Source of the DNA: Saccharopolyspora hirsuta
GTDB taxonomy: Bacteria > Actinomycetota > Actinomycetes > Mycobacteriales > Pseudonocardiaceae
Assembly (NCBI RefSeq): GCF_008630535.1
Contig: NZ_VWPH01000007.1
Location: 248,001-312,000 of the forward strand
Direction of reading: 5' to 3'
Length of the DNA stretch: 64,000 bases
This document shows positions 43,463-51,534 of the stretch, piece after piece. The number at the start of each line of letters is the position of its first letter. Positions within the stretch are counted from its first letter, which is position 1. Below the pieces are notes generated by a model. That model saw only the letters and a program-made list of their open reading frames with translations, made no database searches and was not told the DNA's origin. The position numbers and the translations under genes were made by a program.

Positions 43463-43780
43463 TTATGACCGGGTCTGCTCGTCGACCCAGGACAGGTACT
43501 CCGGGTTCCCGCCGACGATCGGCGTCGCGATGATCTCCGGCACCTCGTAGCCGTGCTCGGCCTTGAGGTGCGCGACGAGCGCGGGCAGCCGGGCGGCGGA
43601 GGTCTTGATCTGCAACTGCCACTCGGGGGCGTCCTGCGCCGCGCCCTCCCACACGTAGAAGCTGCGGATCGGCACGACCTGCACGCAGGCGCCCAGCGCG
43701 GCCTCGACGACGCCCCGCGCCAGCGCAGCGGCGGACTCCTCGGAGTCGGTGGTGGTCACGACCAGCACATGATCAGCCAT
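43463..43780 (-). CDS. cutA: CutA1 divalent-cation tolerance protein
   Basis: The 105-residue product has HVLVVTTTDSEESAAALARG, GACVQVVPIRSFYVWEGA and SWVDEQT, with the conserved LKAEHGYEVPEIIATPIVGGN of CutA1 trimers. Linked to copper tolerance in E. coli, though the molecular role is unsettled. ATG 43780 matches the family length; the frame continues upstream only through the repeat, giving false coding. Confidence 0.95.
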   Translation of the reverse strand: MADHVLVVTTTDSEESAAALARGVVEAALGACVQVVPIRSFYVWEGAAQDAPEWQLQIKTSAARLPALVAHLKAEHGYEVPEIIATPIVGGNPEYLSWVDEQTRS

Positions 43781-43802
43781 TCCCCCAGCGTAGTGCGGCG
43801 GC

Positions 43803-43853
43803 GGTGACAGGAAGGTTCCCATCCTCGCACCGGAGCACGGGAACCTTCCTGCC
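43803..43853. repeat. Opposed pair of GGGAACCTTCCTG repeats between cutA and the GH47 gene
   Basis: Copies at 43803-43828 (-) and 43833-43853 (+) face each other. CAGGAAGGTTCCC and GGGAACCTTCCTG form a perfect 13 bp stem with an 18-base loop. It could terminate the mannosidase transcript, which ends at 43863. Confidence 0.85.
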
Positions 43854-43862
43854 GTCCGGCGG

Positions 43863-45260
43863 TCAGCGGCGGGCGCCGCGCAGCAGGTTCGCCTCGGTGC
43901 TCAGGTAGTTGTCGCGGTAGTCGAAGCGCGGGGTGTCGGAGAACAGCAGCCAGTAGTACTTCATCTGCTCCGACCACCAGTAGCCCGGACAGCTGTCCTC
44001 TTGGGACGGTGGCTTCGCGGTCACGTCGGAGAGGCTGGCGAAGCCGTAGTCGGTCTTCGAGGTCCGGAGCATGTTGTCGTAGTGGACCCGGGCGCGTTCG
44101 CGGAAGATCTCGTCGCCGGTGGCCAGCCACAGCATCAGCGCGGCGTCGGCGAACTCGGGGCGCAGCGCGTTGCTCGGGTCGCTGGCCGACATCGTGACGT
44201 AGTCGAAGGAGTGCGGGATGACGCCAAACTTCTCCTGCGCGGTGTTGAACGCGTCGTGGTACGCGCGGCCCTCGTCCACCCGCCCGGATTCGGCGAGCAG
44301 TCCGGCGTAGAACCCGGCCAGCACGCTCTGCTCCCGGCTGAGGACTTCCCCGGTGAAGGCGTCGACCTGCGGGAACCACAGCAGCCCGTCGCGACGTTCG
44401 GCCTGGTGGGCCAGGATCGCGTCGGTGAGCGTGTCGTACCACTGGCGGAGCTCTTCGTCGCCGAACAGCGCGTAGCCGTCCCACAAGTACTCGTAGTAGG
44501 AGTCGCCGGGCGGGCCGACCGTGGCCTGGCGGTTGCGCCACTCCCCCGTCTCGGCGTGGATGTCGTGCGGCAGCAGGCCGAGTTCGGTGCGCTTGTCGTG
44601 GACCACGCGCATGGCGCGCTTGGCCAGGTCGTAGTAGCGGCGGTCGCCGGTCCACTCGGACAGCACGCCGAACTCGGCGATGTAGGTGCCGACCTCGACG
44701 ATGTTGGTCTCGGGGCGGCTGACCGCACCGGTCGCCAGGTTCACGTAGCGGTAGGGCAGCCCGGTCGGCGATTCGGTGAACGCGGGCAGCAGCCGGTCGG
44801 CGACGTCGACGGCCAGCTCCAGCAGCCGGGGCCTGCCGGTGCAGTGGTAGGCCGCCGCGAGCCCGCCGACCATGCGGATGTTGGTCTCGAACACCTGGAA
44901 CGGCGCGTCGACGTCGAAGCTGAGGTTGTCCTCGATCCACTGCACCGCCTGCGCCACCTCGGCGTCGGCCCCCATCAGCCACAGGGTGTCGACGGCCTCC
45001 ACCGCGCTGAGCCCGACCGAGTGCCCCGGCACGAAGAAGTCCTCGCGGCCGCCGGAGATCGGCTTGATGTGGTCGGCGCCCAGCGCGCGGTCGACGTAGT
45101 GCTGCCACGCCCACAGGAACTCGCGCCGCACGGATTCGGCGGTGGGCTTCCAGTTGCGGCTCGCCGAGGCCGCCGCCGGGGCCGCCGCCAGCAGCCCTCC
45201 CGCGACCGCCGCCCCGCCCATCAGCCGCAGAACGGTTCTCCGGGACACGCCTCCGAGCAT
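43863..45260 (-). CDS. Tat-exported GH47 alpha-1,2-mannosidase-like enzyme
   Basis: A 465-residue protein. The twin-arginine signal SRRTVLRLMGGAAVAGG ends near AASA. The body has GH47 class I mannosidase motifs: AVDTLWLMGADAEVAQ, VFETNIRMVGGLAAAY, NIVEVGTYIAEFGVLSEWTGD, SYYEYLWDG, LRPEFADAALMLW and a terminal STEANLL, where the Thr is the usual calcium ligand. GH47 enzymes trim alpha-1,2-linked mannose. Length is typical of bacterial members. ATG 45260 has GAGGAGG upstream. Divergent LacI, ManA and sugar ABC genes support mannose release outside the cell. Confidence 0.85.
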   Translation of the reverse strand: MLGGVSRRTVLRLMGGAAVAGGLLAAAPAAASASRNWKPTAESVRREFLWAWQHYVDRALGADHIKPISGGREDFFVPGHSVGLSAVEAVDTLWLMGADAEVAQAVQWIEDNLSFDVDAPFQVFETNIRMVGGLAAAYHCTGRPRLLELAVDVADRLLPAFTESPTGLPYRYVNLATGAVSRPETNIVEVGTYIAEFGVLSEWTGDRRYYDLAKRAMRVVHDKRTELGLLPHDIHAETGEWRNRQATVGPPGDSYYEYLWDGYALFGDEELRQWYDTLTDAILAHQAERRDGLLWFPQVDAFTGEVLSREQSVLAGFYAGLLAESGRVDEGRAYHDAFNTAQEKFGVIPHSFDYVTMSASDPSNALRPEFADAALMLWLATGDEIFRERARVHYDNMLRTSKTDYGFASLSDVTAKPPSQEDSCPGYWWSEQMKYYWLLFSDTPRFDYRDNYLSTEANLLRGARR

Positions 45261-45278
45261 CGCCGCCTCCTCGAGCTG

Positions 45279-45290
45279 GACAACCTTGTC
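45279..45290. promoter_or_regulatory. LacI-type operator candidate near the GH47 gene, GACAACCTTGTC
   Basis: It lies 19 bases upstream of the mannosidase start and differs by one base from the perfect palindrome GACAACGTTGTC at 45652-45663 beside lacI. The same regulator probably controls both. Confidence 0.65.
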
Positions 45291-45429
45291 AAGCCGCGCG
45301 GTTCACCGTTGCGGGCCGTCCCGGCGAGGTCAATGCAGCCCGCCGATCCTGTCCGGTTTCGACACGGCGCGGTGCCGATCAGCGGCGCTCGGTGCCGCCG
45401 TCCGCCCCCTTGACCCGCGCGGGGCGGAT

Positions 45430-45537
45430 GCGAGGAAGGGAACCTTCCTGTCACCGCACCCCGGGGCTGACCTGAGCAAGGGAACCTTCCTGCCATCCCC
45501 GGCCGGTCGGGGGTGGAGCATGGGAACCTTCCTGTCA
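45430..45537 (+). repeat. Three direct GGGAACCTTCCTG repeats between GH47 and LacI genes
   Basis: Copies at 45430-45455, 45473-45495 and 45516-45537, all plus strand, occupy the 377-base divergent region. Nothing else is recognised there except the two operator candidates at either end. Confidence 0.9.
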
Positions 45538-45637
45538 TCGCACCCCCGGCGGGGTTGGGCCGATCGGTGGTCGCCGGGGAGCCGGGTGGCAGCAATGGGC
45601 CCGGCGGGATTGACACGGGTCGCCGCGGTGGGGTGCA

Positions 45638-46666
45638 ATGCCGCTCGCCATGACAACGTTGTCTGACTCCGGGAACGTCCGGCGCGCCACGATGAGCGAC
45701 GTGGCGCGGCTGGCGGGCGTGAGCATCAAGACCGTGTCGCGGGTCGTCAACGCCGAGAGCGGCGTGCACCCCGCCACGGCGGAGCGGGTGCTGTCCGCGA
45801 TCGACCAGCTGGGGTTCCGGCGCAACCTCAGCGCCCGCAACCTCCGGCGCGGCACCGGGACCGGCACGCTGGGGCTGGTCCTGGAGGACCTCGCGAACCC
45901 GTTCTACTCGGTGCTGACCCGCGCGGTGGAGGAGGTCGCCCGCTCCCGCGGCAAGCAGGTCCTCACCGGATCGTCCGATGAGGACCCGGCGCGGGAGCGC
46001 GAGCTGGTGCTGGAGTTCTGCGCCCGCCGCGTCGACGGGCTGATCGTGGTGCCCGCCGGGCACCAGCACGGCTACATCGCGCACGAGATCAACGCCGGGA
46101 CGCCGGTGGTGTTCGTGGACCGCCCGCCCGGCAACCTCGACGCCGACGCGGTGCTCATCGACAACTCCGGCGGCACCGCGCTCGCCGCCCAGCACCTCGC
46201 CGAGCACGGGCACCGGGAGATCGCGTTCCTGGGCGACGCGCCCGAGATCCACACCGCCGCCGAGCGGTTGCGCGGGTTCCGCGAGGGCTGCGCGCGCGCC
46301 GGGGTGCCGTTCGAACCCGATCTGGTGCTGATGGGCCCGCACACCGACGAGTCGGTGGCCGAGGCGCTGCGCACCACCCTGCGGCGGGCGACCGCGCTGG
46401 TGACCGGCAACAACCGGATCACCATCCACGCCCTGCGCGCCCTGGCCGGTCGGCCCGACCGCCCGGCGCTGGTGGGCTTCGACGACTTCGAGCTCGCCGA
46501 CCTGCTGGACCCGCCGATCACGGTGGTCACCCACGAAACCAGCGCGCTGGGCCGGTCCGCCGCCGAGCTGCTGTTCTCGCGGCTGGACGGCGACCGCACC
46601 CCGCCGCGCCGCATCGTCGTCCCCACTCGGCTGCTGGCCCGAGGATCTGGAGAGGTTGCACGGTGA
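45638..46666 (+). CDS. LacI family transcriptional regulator
   Basis: The protein has the HTH TMSDVARLAGVSIKTVSRVV, a hinge, and a periplasmic-binding-like domain (GLVLEDLANPFYSVLTRAVE, VVFVDRPPGNLDADAVLIDN, ALVGFDDFELADLLDPPITV). ATG 45638 follows GGTGGGG and gives 342 residues; 45650 and 45692 are alternatives. A perfect GACAACGTTGTC lies across or next to the start, so it likely represses itself. It is cotranscribed with manA, whose GTG overlaps its stop (GTGA), and controls the divergent mannosidase. Confidence 0.92.
   Translation: MPLAMTTLSDSGNVRRATMSDVARLAGVSIKTVSRVVNAESGVHPATAERVLSAIDQLGFRRNLSARNLRRGTGTGTLGLVLEDLANPFYSVLTRAVEEVARSRGKQVLTGSSDEDPARERELVLEFCARRVDGLIVVPAGHQHGYIAHEINAGTPVVFVDRPPGNLDADAVLIDNSGGTALAAQHLAEHGHREIAFLGDAPEIHTAAERLRGFREGCARAGVPFEPDLVLMGPHTDESVAEALRTTLRRATALVTGNNRITIHALRALAGRPDRPALVGFDDFELADLLDPPITVVTHETSALGRSAAELLFSRLDGDRTPPRRIVVPTRLLARGSGEVAR
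45652..45663. promoter_or_regulatory. LacI-type operator GACAACGTTGTC at the lacI start
   Basis: A perfect 12 bp palindrome. With the ATG at 45692 as start it would lie 28 bases upstream; with 45638 or 45650 it is inside the first codons. It matches the site before the mannosidase gene. Confidence 0.7.
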
Positions 46667-47706
46667 GTTCTGTCCACGATGATCAGTCGGTGCGGGCGCT
46701 CGTCCTGCCCGCCAACCAGCCGCAGCAGTTCTACCGCGGTGGCACGTCCATCGCGGCGCTGCGCGGTGGCGGTGACGATCGCGAGTTCGGCCCGGAGGAC
46801 TGGGTCGGGTCCACCACGACCCGGTTCGGCCAGCCCGAATCGGGGCTGTCCCGGCTGCCCGACGGCCGCTGGCTGCGCGACGCGGTGCGCGAGGCCCCCG
46901 AGCAGTGGCTGGGTTCCGAGCACGTGGCCGCGTTCGGCGACAGCACGGCGCTGCTGGTCAAGCTGCTCGACGCGGGGCAGCGGCTGCCGGTGCACTGCCA
47001 CCCGTCGGACCGGTTCGCCCAGCAGCACCTGGGTTCGCGGTTCGGCAAGACCGAGGCGTGGATCGTGGTCGGCACGAGCGGCCCGAACCCCGTGGTCCAC
47101 CTGGGTTTCCGCGACGACGTCGCGCCCGAGGTGGTCGAGCGCTGGGTGACCACCCAGGACTCCTCGGCGCTCTTGGGTTCGCTCAACGAGATCCCGGTGC
47201 GCCCCGGCGACACGGTGCACGTGCCCGCGGGCACCCCGCACGCGATCGGCGAGGGCGTGTTCATCGTCGAGCTGCAGCAGCCGACGGACTTCTCCGTCAC
47301 GTTGGAGTGGCGAGGTTTCCTGGCCGATGCCGAGAGCGCGTTCCTCGGCATGGACCAGCGGACCGCGCTGCAGACCCTCAACCACAGCGGTTTCGACGAC
47401 GCCGCGCTGGCGTCGCTGATCAAGCGCACCGCGGACCAGGACGCGGCGCGGGTCGGGCTGCTGGCCGACGACGCCGCGCCGTTCTTCCGCGCTGATCGGC
47501 TGCACGGCGCGGTCGAGCTCGAACCCTCCTTCGGGGTGCTGATCGTGCTGGACGGCAGCGGAAAGCTGCGCTCGGACAACGGAACCGACCTCGATCTGCG
47601 GCGCGGGACCACCGCGGTGGTCCCGCACGCGGCCGGGGCCGCGCAGCTCGAGGGCGATCTCACCGCGGTGCACTGCCGACCGCCGTCCGCTGGGAGCCGG
47701 ATATGA
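46663..47706 (+). CDS. manA: Class I mannose-6-phosphate isomerase
   Basis: A 347-residue cupin enzyme. The zinc site is LPVHCHPSDRFAQQHLGSRF with GKTEAWIVV, followed by VPAGTPHAIGEGVFIVELQQ. It converts mannose-6-phosphate to fructose-6-phosphate. It starts with a GTG overlapping the lacI stop and ends overlapping the ABC ATPase start (ATGA), placing it in a mannose-uptake operon. Some class I homologues act on other hexose phosphates, so the substrate rests partly on context. Confidence 0.9.
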   Translation: MSSVHDDQSVRALVLPANQPQQFYRGGTSIAALRGGGDDREFGPEDWVGSTTTRFGQPESGLSRLPDGRWLRDAVREAPEQWLGSEHVAAFGDSTALLVKLLDAGQRLPVHCHPSDRFAQQHLGSRFGKTEAWIVVGTSGPNPVVHLGFRDDVAPEVVERWVTTQDSSALLGSLNEIPVRPGDTVHVPAGTPHAIGEGVFIVELQQPTDFSVTLEWRGFLADAESAFLGMDQRTALQTLNHSGFDDAALASLIKRTADQDAARVGLLADDAAPFFRADRLHGAVELEPSFGVLIVLDGSGKLRSDNGTDLDLRRGTTAVVPHAAGAAQLEGDLTAVHCRPPSAGSRI

Positions 47707-48467
47707 CCGAACCACTGCTCGAAGCCCGCGACCTGGTCAAGCGCTACGGCGGCGTGGAAGCGCTGCGCGGTGCGTCGTTCACCGTCCACCCCGGCGAGGT
47801 CGTCGCGCTCATCGGCGACAACGGCGCTGGAAAGTCCACACTGGTCAAGTGCCTGTCCGGGGTGGAGCAGCCGGATTCCGGGCAGATCCTGGTCTCCGGC
47901 ACCCCGGTGGTGCTGGACTCGCCCGCCACCGCCCGCGCGCACGGCATCGAAACCGCCTACCAGGACCTCGCGGTGGCCCCGGACCTGGACCCGGCCGCGA
48001 ACCTGTTCCTGGGCCGCGAGCTCCGGCGCCCGGGTCTGCTGGGCCGCCTCGGCATGCTGGACAAGGCGGGGATGCGCGCGCAGGCCGCCGAGCAGTTCGC
48101 CAAGTTCGGGGTCTCGCTGCCGGACCTGACGGTGCCGATCGGGTCGCTGTCCGGTGGCCAGCGGCAGAGCGTCGCGGTGGCCCGGTCGGTGGCGTGGGCC
48201 GACAAGCTGGTGTTCATGGACGAACCGACCGCCGCGCTGGGCGTCGTGCAGCGCGAGCGGGTGCTGGAGGTGATCCGCCGGGTTCGCGACACCGGCATCG
48301 CGGTGGTGCTGATCAGCCACAACATGCCGGAAGTGCTGTCGGTGGCGGACCGGGTCGAGGTGCTGCGCCTCGGCAGCCGGGTGGCGCGGTTCAACGCCGC
48401 CGAGGCGACCTTGGAGGACCTCGTCGGTGCGATGACCGGCGCGCTGTCGCAGGAGGACGCGAGCTGA
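47703..48467 (+). CDS. Sugar ABC transporter ATP-binding protein (FrcA-like)
   Basis: This 254-residue single domain has GDNGAGKSTLVKCLSG (Walker A), ETAYQDLAVAPDLDPAANLF, LSGGQRQSVAVARSVA (signature), VFMDEPTAALG (Walker B) and VLISHNMPEVL. It is the one-domain type, like FrcA, rather than the two-domain RbsA type. It overlaps manA by ATGA and the permease by TGATG. It energises hexose import. Confidence 0.94.
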   Translation: MTEPLLEARDLVKRYGGVEALRGASFTVHPGEVVALIGDNGAGKSTLVKCLSGVEQPDSGQILVSGTPVVLDSPATARAHGIETAYQDLAVAPDLDPAANLFLGRELRRPGLLGRLGMLDKAGMRAQAAEQFAKFGVSLPDLTVPIGSLSGGQRQSVAVARSVAWADKLVFMDEPTAALGVVQRERVLEVIRRVRDTGIAVVLISHNMPEVLSVADRVEVLRLGSRVARFNAAEATLEDLVGAMTGALSQEDAS

Positions 48468-49510
48468 TGCCCACCCAGCAGGAAACCCGGAAGTCCGATG
48501 TGGACGCAGCACCGCGGGCCAAGGGCCTCGGCGCGCGGCTGGCGTCCTCGAACACGCTGTGGACCGGCCTGGTGCTGGTCGCGCTGTGCGTGCTGTTCAG
48601 CGCGCTGCGCCCGGACGCCTTCCCCACCCTGTTCAACGCGCAGAACCTGCTGGTGCAGGCGGCGCCGCTGCTGATGCTCGCGGTCGGCATGACGTTCGTG
48701 ATCATCACCTCCGGCATCGACCTCTCGGTGGGTTCGGTGCTGGTGTTCTCCGGCGTCGTCTCCGCGATGACCATGGAGGGGCTCAGCGGCGGGGACGCCA
48801 CCGACGCCGGGTGGGGCGTGATCGCGATCGGCCTGGTCGTGGCGCTGGTCGGCGGCGCCCTGTGGGGTGTGCTCAACGGGGTGCTGGTGGCGGTGGCCCG
48901 GGTTCCGGCGCTGATCGTCACGCTGGGCTCGTTCGGTGCGGCACTCGGTGCCGCGCAGCTGCTCACCAACGGCATCGACGTGCGCACCGTGCCCAGCGCG
49001 CTGCGCACCACGCTCGGCACCGGGACGTCGTTCGGGATCGTGCCGAACCTGGTGATCCTGGCCGCGCTGGTCACGCTGCTGGCGATCTGGCTGCTGCACA
49101 CCACGGCCTTCGGCCGCTACACCTACGCGATCGGGTCGAACGCCGAAGCGGCCCGCCGCAGCGGCATCAAGGTCACCCGGCACCTCATCGCCGTCTACGC
49201 CCTGACCGGGGTGCTGGCCGGGCTGGCCGGGTTCATGTCGCTGGCCTACTTCGGCACCACCACGATCAGCGGCCACAGCAACGACAACCTCAACGCGATC
49301 GCGGCGGTCGTGCTGGGCGGCACCAGCCTGTTCGGCGGCATCGGCACCGTGCTGGGCAGCGTCATCGGCGTGTTCATCCCCGCGGTGCTCGACGCCGGGT
49401 TCGTGATGGCCGGGGTGCGGCCGTTCTGGCAGCCCATCGCGGTCGGCGCGGTGCTGGTCGCCGCGGTCTGGCTGGACCAGCGCCGACGGAGGGCGCGCAA
49501 CAACCGCTGA
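48467..49510 (+). CDS. Sugar ABC transporter permease
   Basis: The 347-residue protein is RbsC/FrcC-like, with about ten hydrophobic segments and the family signature GMTFVIITSGIDLSVGSVL, RVPALIVTLGSF, YAIGSNAEAARRSGI and AIAAVVLGGTSLFGG. It forms the membrane channel for the ATPase encoded just upstream (TGATG overlap). A basic RRRRARNNR tail faces the cytoplasm. Confidence 0.94.
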   Translation: MPTQQETRKSDVDAAPRAKGLGARLASSNTLWTGLVLVALCVLFSALRPDAFPTLFNAQNLLVQAAPLLMLAVGMTFVIITSGIDLSVGSVLVFSGVVSAMTMEGLSGGDATDAGWGVIAIGLVVALVGGALWGVLNGVLVAVARVPALIVTLGSFGAALGAAQLLTNGIDVRTVPSALRTTLGTGTSFGIVPNLVILAALVTLLAIWLLHTTAFGRYTYAIGSNAEAARRSGIKVTRHLIAVYALTGVLAGLAGFMSLAYFGTTTISGHSNDNLNAIAAVVLGGTSLFGGIGTVLGSVIGVFIPAVLDAGFVMAGVRPFWQPIAVGAVLVAAVWLDQRRRRARNNR

Positions 49511-49560
49511 GAGAAGTTCTTCGAGCAAACCAGCACAACGGCGTGTGGAAGGTGATTCGG

Positions 49561-50538
49561 ATGAGAACTCGCAAGACGGTGCTCGCGGTGGGCGCGGCGC
49601 TGCTGCTGGCGGGCTGCGGCTCCGGCCAGATCGGCGACACCGGGGGCGGCCAGACCGATCCCGGCAACAAGAACCTCGCGCTGATCACCGGGATGCGCGG
49701 CGAACCGTTCTACGTCTCCATCGAGTGCGCCGCCCAGCAGGAGGCGGCCGCGGCGGGCTACCAGCTCAACGCGCAGGCCCCGGAGAAGTTCGAGCAGGCC
49801 GAGCAGTCGCAGATCCTGGGCGGCATCGTCAGCAGCCGACCCGGCGCGGTGATCATCTCCCCGACCGACGACAAGGCGCTGGCCGCACCGCTGCAGCAGG
49901 CCAAGAGCAACGGCATCCAGGTCGTCGAGGTGGACACCGCGCTCGAGGACCGCTCCATCGCGGTCACCTCGCTGTCCTCCGACAACTACGCGGGCGGGCA
50001 GCTGGCCGCGCAGACCCTGGCCCAGCTGGTCGGCGACAAGCCCGGCTCGGTGCTGGCGCTGAACACCAAGGCGGGCACCTCCACCACCGACGAGCGCGCC
50101 AAGGGCTTCGAGGACGAGATCGCCAAGCACCCGAACCTGAAGCTGCTGCCGACCCAGTACACCGAGAACGAACCGGCGACGGCGGCCCAGATCGTCTCCG
50201 CGACGCTGGCCGCGAACCCCGACCTGGTGGGCGTTTTCGGCACCAACCTCAACACCGGCGAGGGCGCGGCGACCGCGCTGTCCAACGCGGGCAAGTCCGG
50301 CCAGGTGCAGCTGGTGGGCTTCGACGCCAGCCCGAAGCAGGTCGACGACCTGCGCAACGGCCGGGTGCAGGCGCTCATCGCGCAGAACCCGGGCAAGATC
50401 GGCCAGGAGGGCGTCCGCCGGGCGATCGCGGCGATCAAGGGCGAGCCGGTCGAGCGCGAGACCAAGACCGAGATGATCGCCATCACCCGCGACAACATGG
50501 ACCAGCAGGCCCAGTACTTCTACAAGTCCAGCTGCTGA
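49561..50538 (+). CDS. Sugar ABC transporter substrate-binding lipoprotein
   Basis: This 325-residue protein has lipobox LLAGC (about Cys19) after a short signal peptide, then a type 1 periplasmic-binding fold (RGEPFYVSIECAAQQEAAAA, ISPTDDKALAAPLQQAKSNG, VGFDASPKQVDDLRNGRVQA). It captures the sugar outside the membrane. It starts 50 bases after the permease with GGAAGG upstream of its ATG. Context (ManA, GH47) suggests mannose or a close hexose. A repeat copy follows 25 bases downstream. Confidence 0.94.
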   Translation: MRTRKTVLAVGAALLLAGCGSGQIGDTGGGQTDPGNKNLALITGMRGEPFYVSIECAAQQEAAAAGYQLNAQAPEKFEQAEQSQILGGIVSSRPGAVIISPTDDKALAAPLQQAKSNGIQVVEVDTALEDRSIAVTSLSSDNYAGGQLAAQTLAQLVGDKPGSVLALNTKAGTSTTDERAKGFEDEIAKHPNLKLLPTQYTENEPATAAQIVSATLAANPDLVGVFGTNLNTGEGAATALSNAGKSGQVQLVGFDASPKQVDDLRNGRVQALIAQNPGKIGQEGVRRAIAAIKGEPVERETKTEMIAITRDNMDQQAQYFYKSSC

Positions 50539-50562
50539 GCGTCGAGCCCCGGGCGGCCGGGT

Positions 50563-50588
50563 GCGAGGATGGGAACCTTCCTGTCACC
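50563..50588 (+). repeat. GGGAACCTTCCTG repeat downstream of the sugar ABC operon
   Basis: A full 26-base copy, plus strand, 25 bases after the lipoprotein stop. Confidence 0.9.
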
Positions 50589-50629
50589 GATGCCGCCCGG
50601 AGCTCGCGGTTCGCGGTTACCGTGGGGGC

Positions 50630-50812
50630 ATGGCCTCCTACGGCGAACTCCTCCCCGGGCGCAAGCTGAAGCACGAAGGTGACCAGGGCGGCATCTCGCA
50701 GGGGCACGATCCCGGCGGGCCGCTGGACCTCGAGCGGGGCGTGGTGTACCTCGCGCCGCCCGCGCAGGCGCAGCCGGACGAGCGCGACGACACCTCCGAC
50801 GAGCAGGGTTGA
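50630..50812 (+). CDS. Small hypothetical protein, 60 aa
   Basis: It starts MASYGELLPGRKLKHEGDQG after GTGGGGGC and has LDLERGVVYLAPPAQAQPDE before an acidic tail. It is hydrophilic, with no signal peptide. No family is recognised. Codon use is like that of real genes. It lies alone between the sugar transporter and the TipAS gene. Confidence 0.6.
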   Translation: MASYGELLPGRKLKHEGDQGGISQGHDPGGPLDLERGVVYLAPPAQAQPDERDDTSDEQG

Positions 50813-50981
50813 TCGGCGTCACAGCCCGGTAGCGGATCTTCTCAATCACCCGCGGTGCCCAGATCGCTCCGTTACTGTGCCACGGGCAGATGAACATCGT
50901 TAGCGAAATCGTGCAGCGGTGCTCACTGCCTGTGCTCTATCGGAGTGCGCCGTACCCGTGCGGAGTGGAGGAAGGGACGCC

Positions 50982-51401
50982 GTGCAGCCGGACAAGGTGT
51001 TTGGGAATCCTGGGCTCGAGCAGGCCGAGGCCGTCGAGGACGGGACCGCCCTGATCGGGAACATGACGCCCGCGGGAGTCGACGGCCCCATCACCCCGCA
51101 GCAGCGGCAGGCGATCGCGCACAAGATCGGCGAGGACTGGAACCGGATCAGCTCCAGCATCGCCGAGCTGTTCGCCACCGGGGTGCCCGGCAACGATCCC
51201 CGCACGCAGCAGGTCGTCGGCGAGCACTACCGCTGGATCTGCCACTTCTGGACCCCGGACCGCGCCTCCTACCTGCGGCTGGCCGAGATGTACGTGAACC
51301 AGCCGAAGTTCCGCCGCCGCATCGAGCGCAAGAAGCCGAAGGGCATGGCCGCCTACCTCCGCGAGGCGATGATCACCTACGCCTGGGCCAACCTCCGCTG
51401 A
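50982..51401 (+). CDS. Stand-alone TipAS-type antibiotic-binding domain protein
   Basis: A 139-residue protein, mostly NRISSSIAELFATGVPGND, HYRWICHFWTPDRASYLRLA, MYVNQPKFRRRIERKKP and AYLREAMITYAW, matching the TipAS fold that follows the MerR domain in TipA. Here there is no DNA-binding domain. TipAS and the related AlbA bind thiopeptides or albicidin. A protective sequestration role is possible. GTG 50982 has GGAGGAAGGG upstream; the longer reading to 50919 is less likely. Confidence 0.78.
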   Translation: MQPDKVFGNPGLEQAEAVEDGTALIGNMTPAGVDGPITPQQRQAIAHKIGEDWNRISSSIAELFATGVPGNDPRTQQVVGEHYRWICHFWTPDRASYLRLAEMYVNQPKFRRRIERKKPKGMAAYLREAMITYAWANLR

Positions 51402-51420
51402 CCTGCGCATCCGCGCGCGG

Positions 51421-51492
51421 GGTGACAGGAAGGTTCCCATCCTCGCAGCAGCCGGCCGCGGCGCGTGGTGACAGGAAGGTTCCCCTGCTCGC
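51421..51492 (-). repeat. Two GGGAACCTTCCTG repeats between TipAS and dinB genes
   Basis: Copies at 51421-51446 and 51467-51492, both minus strand, lie in the 133-base gap between the TipAS gene and dinB. Confidence 0.9.
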
Positions 51493-51534
51493 ACCGCCCG
51501 CCTGCGTCGGCCGTTGTCGGGGCGATCCCGTTGA

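Noticed and set aside
45430-45537. Possible coding of a repeated MGTFLSS/REGNLP peptide motif
   Set aside because: These recurring peptide fragments in several open frames are simply translations of the 17-fold DNA repeat and change frame from copy to copy.
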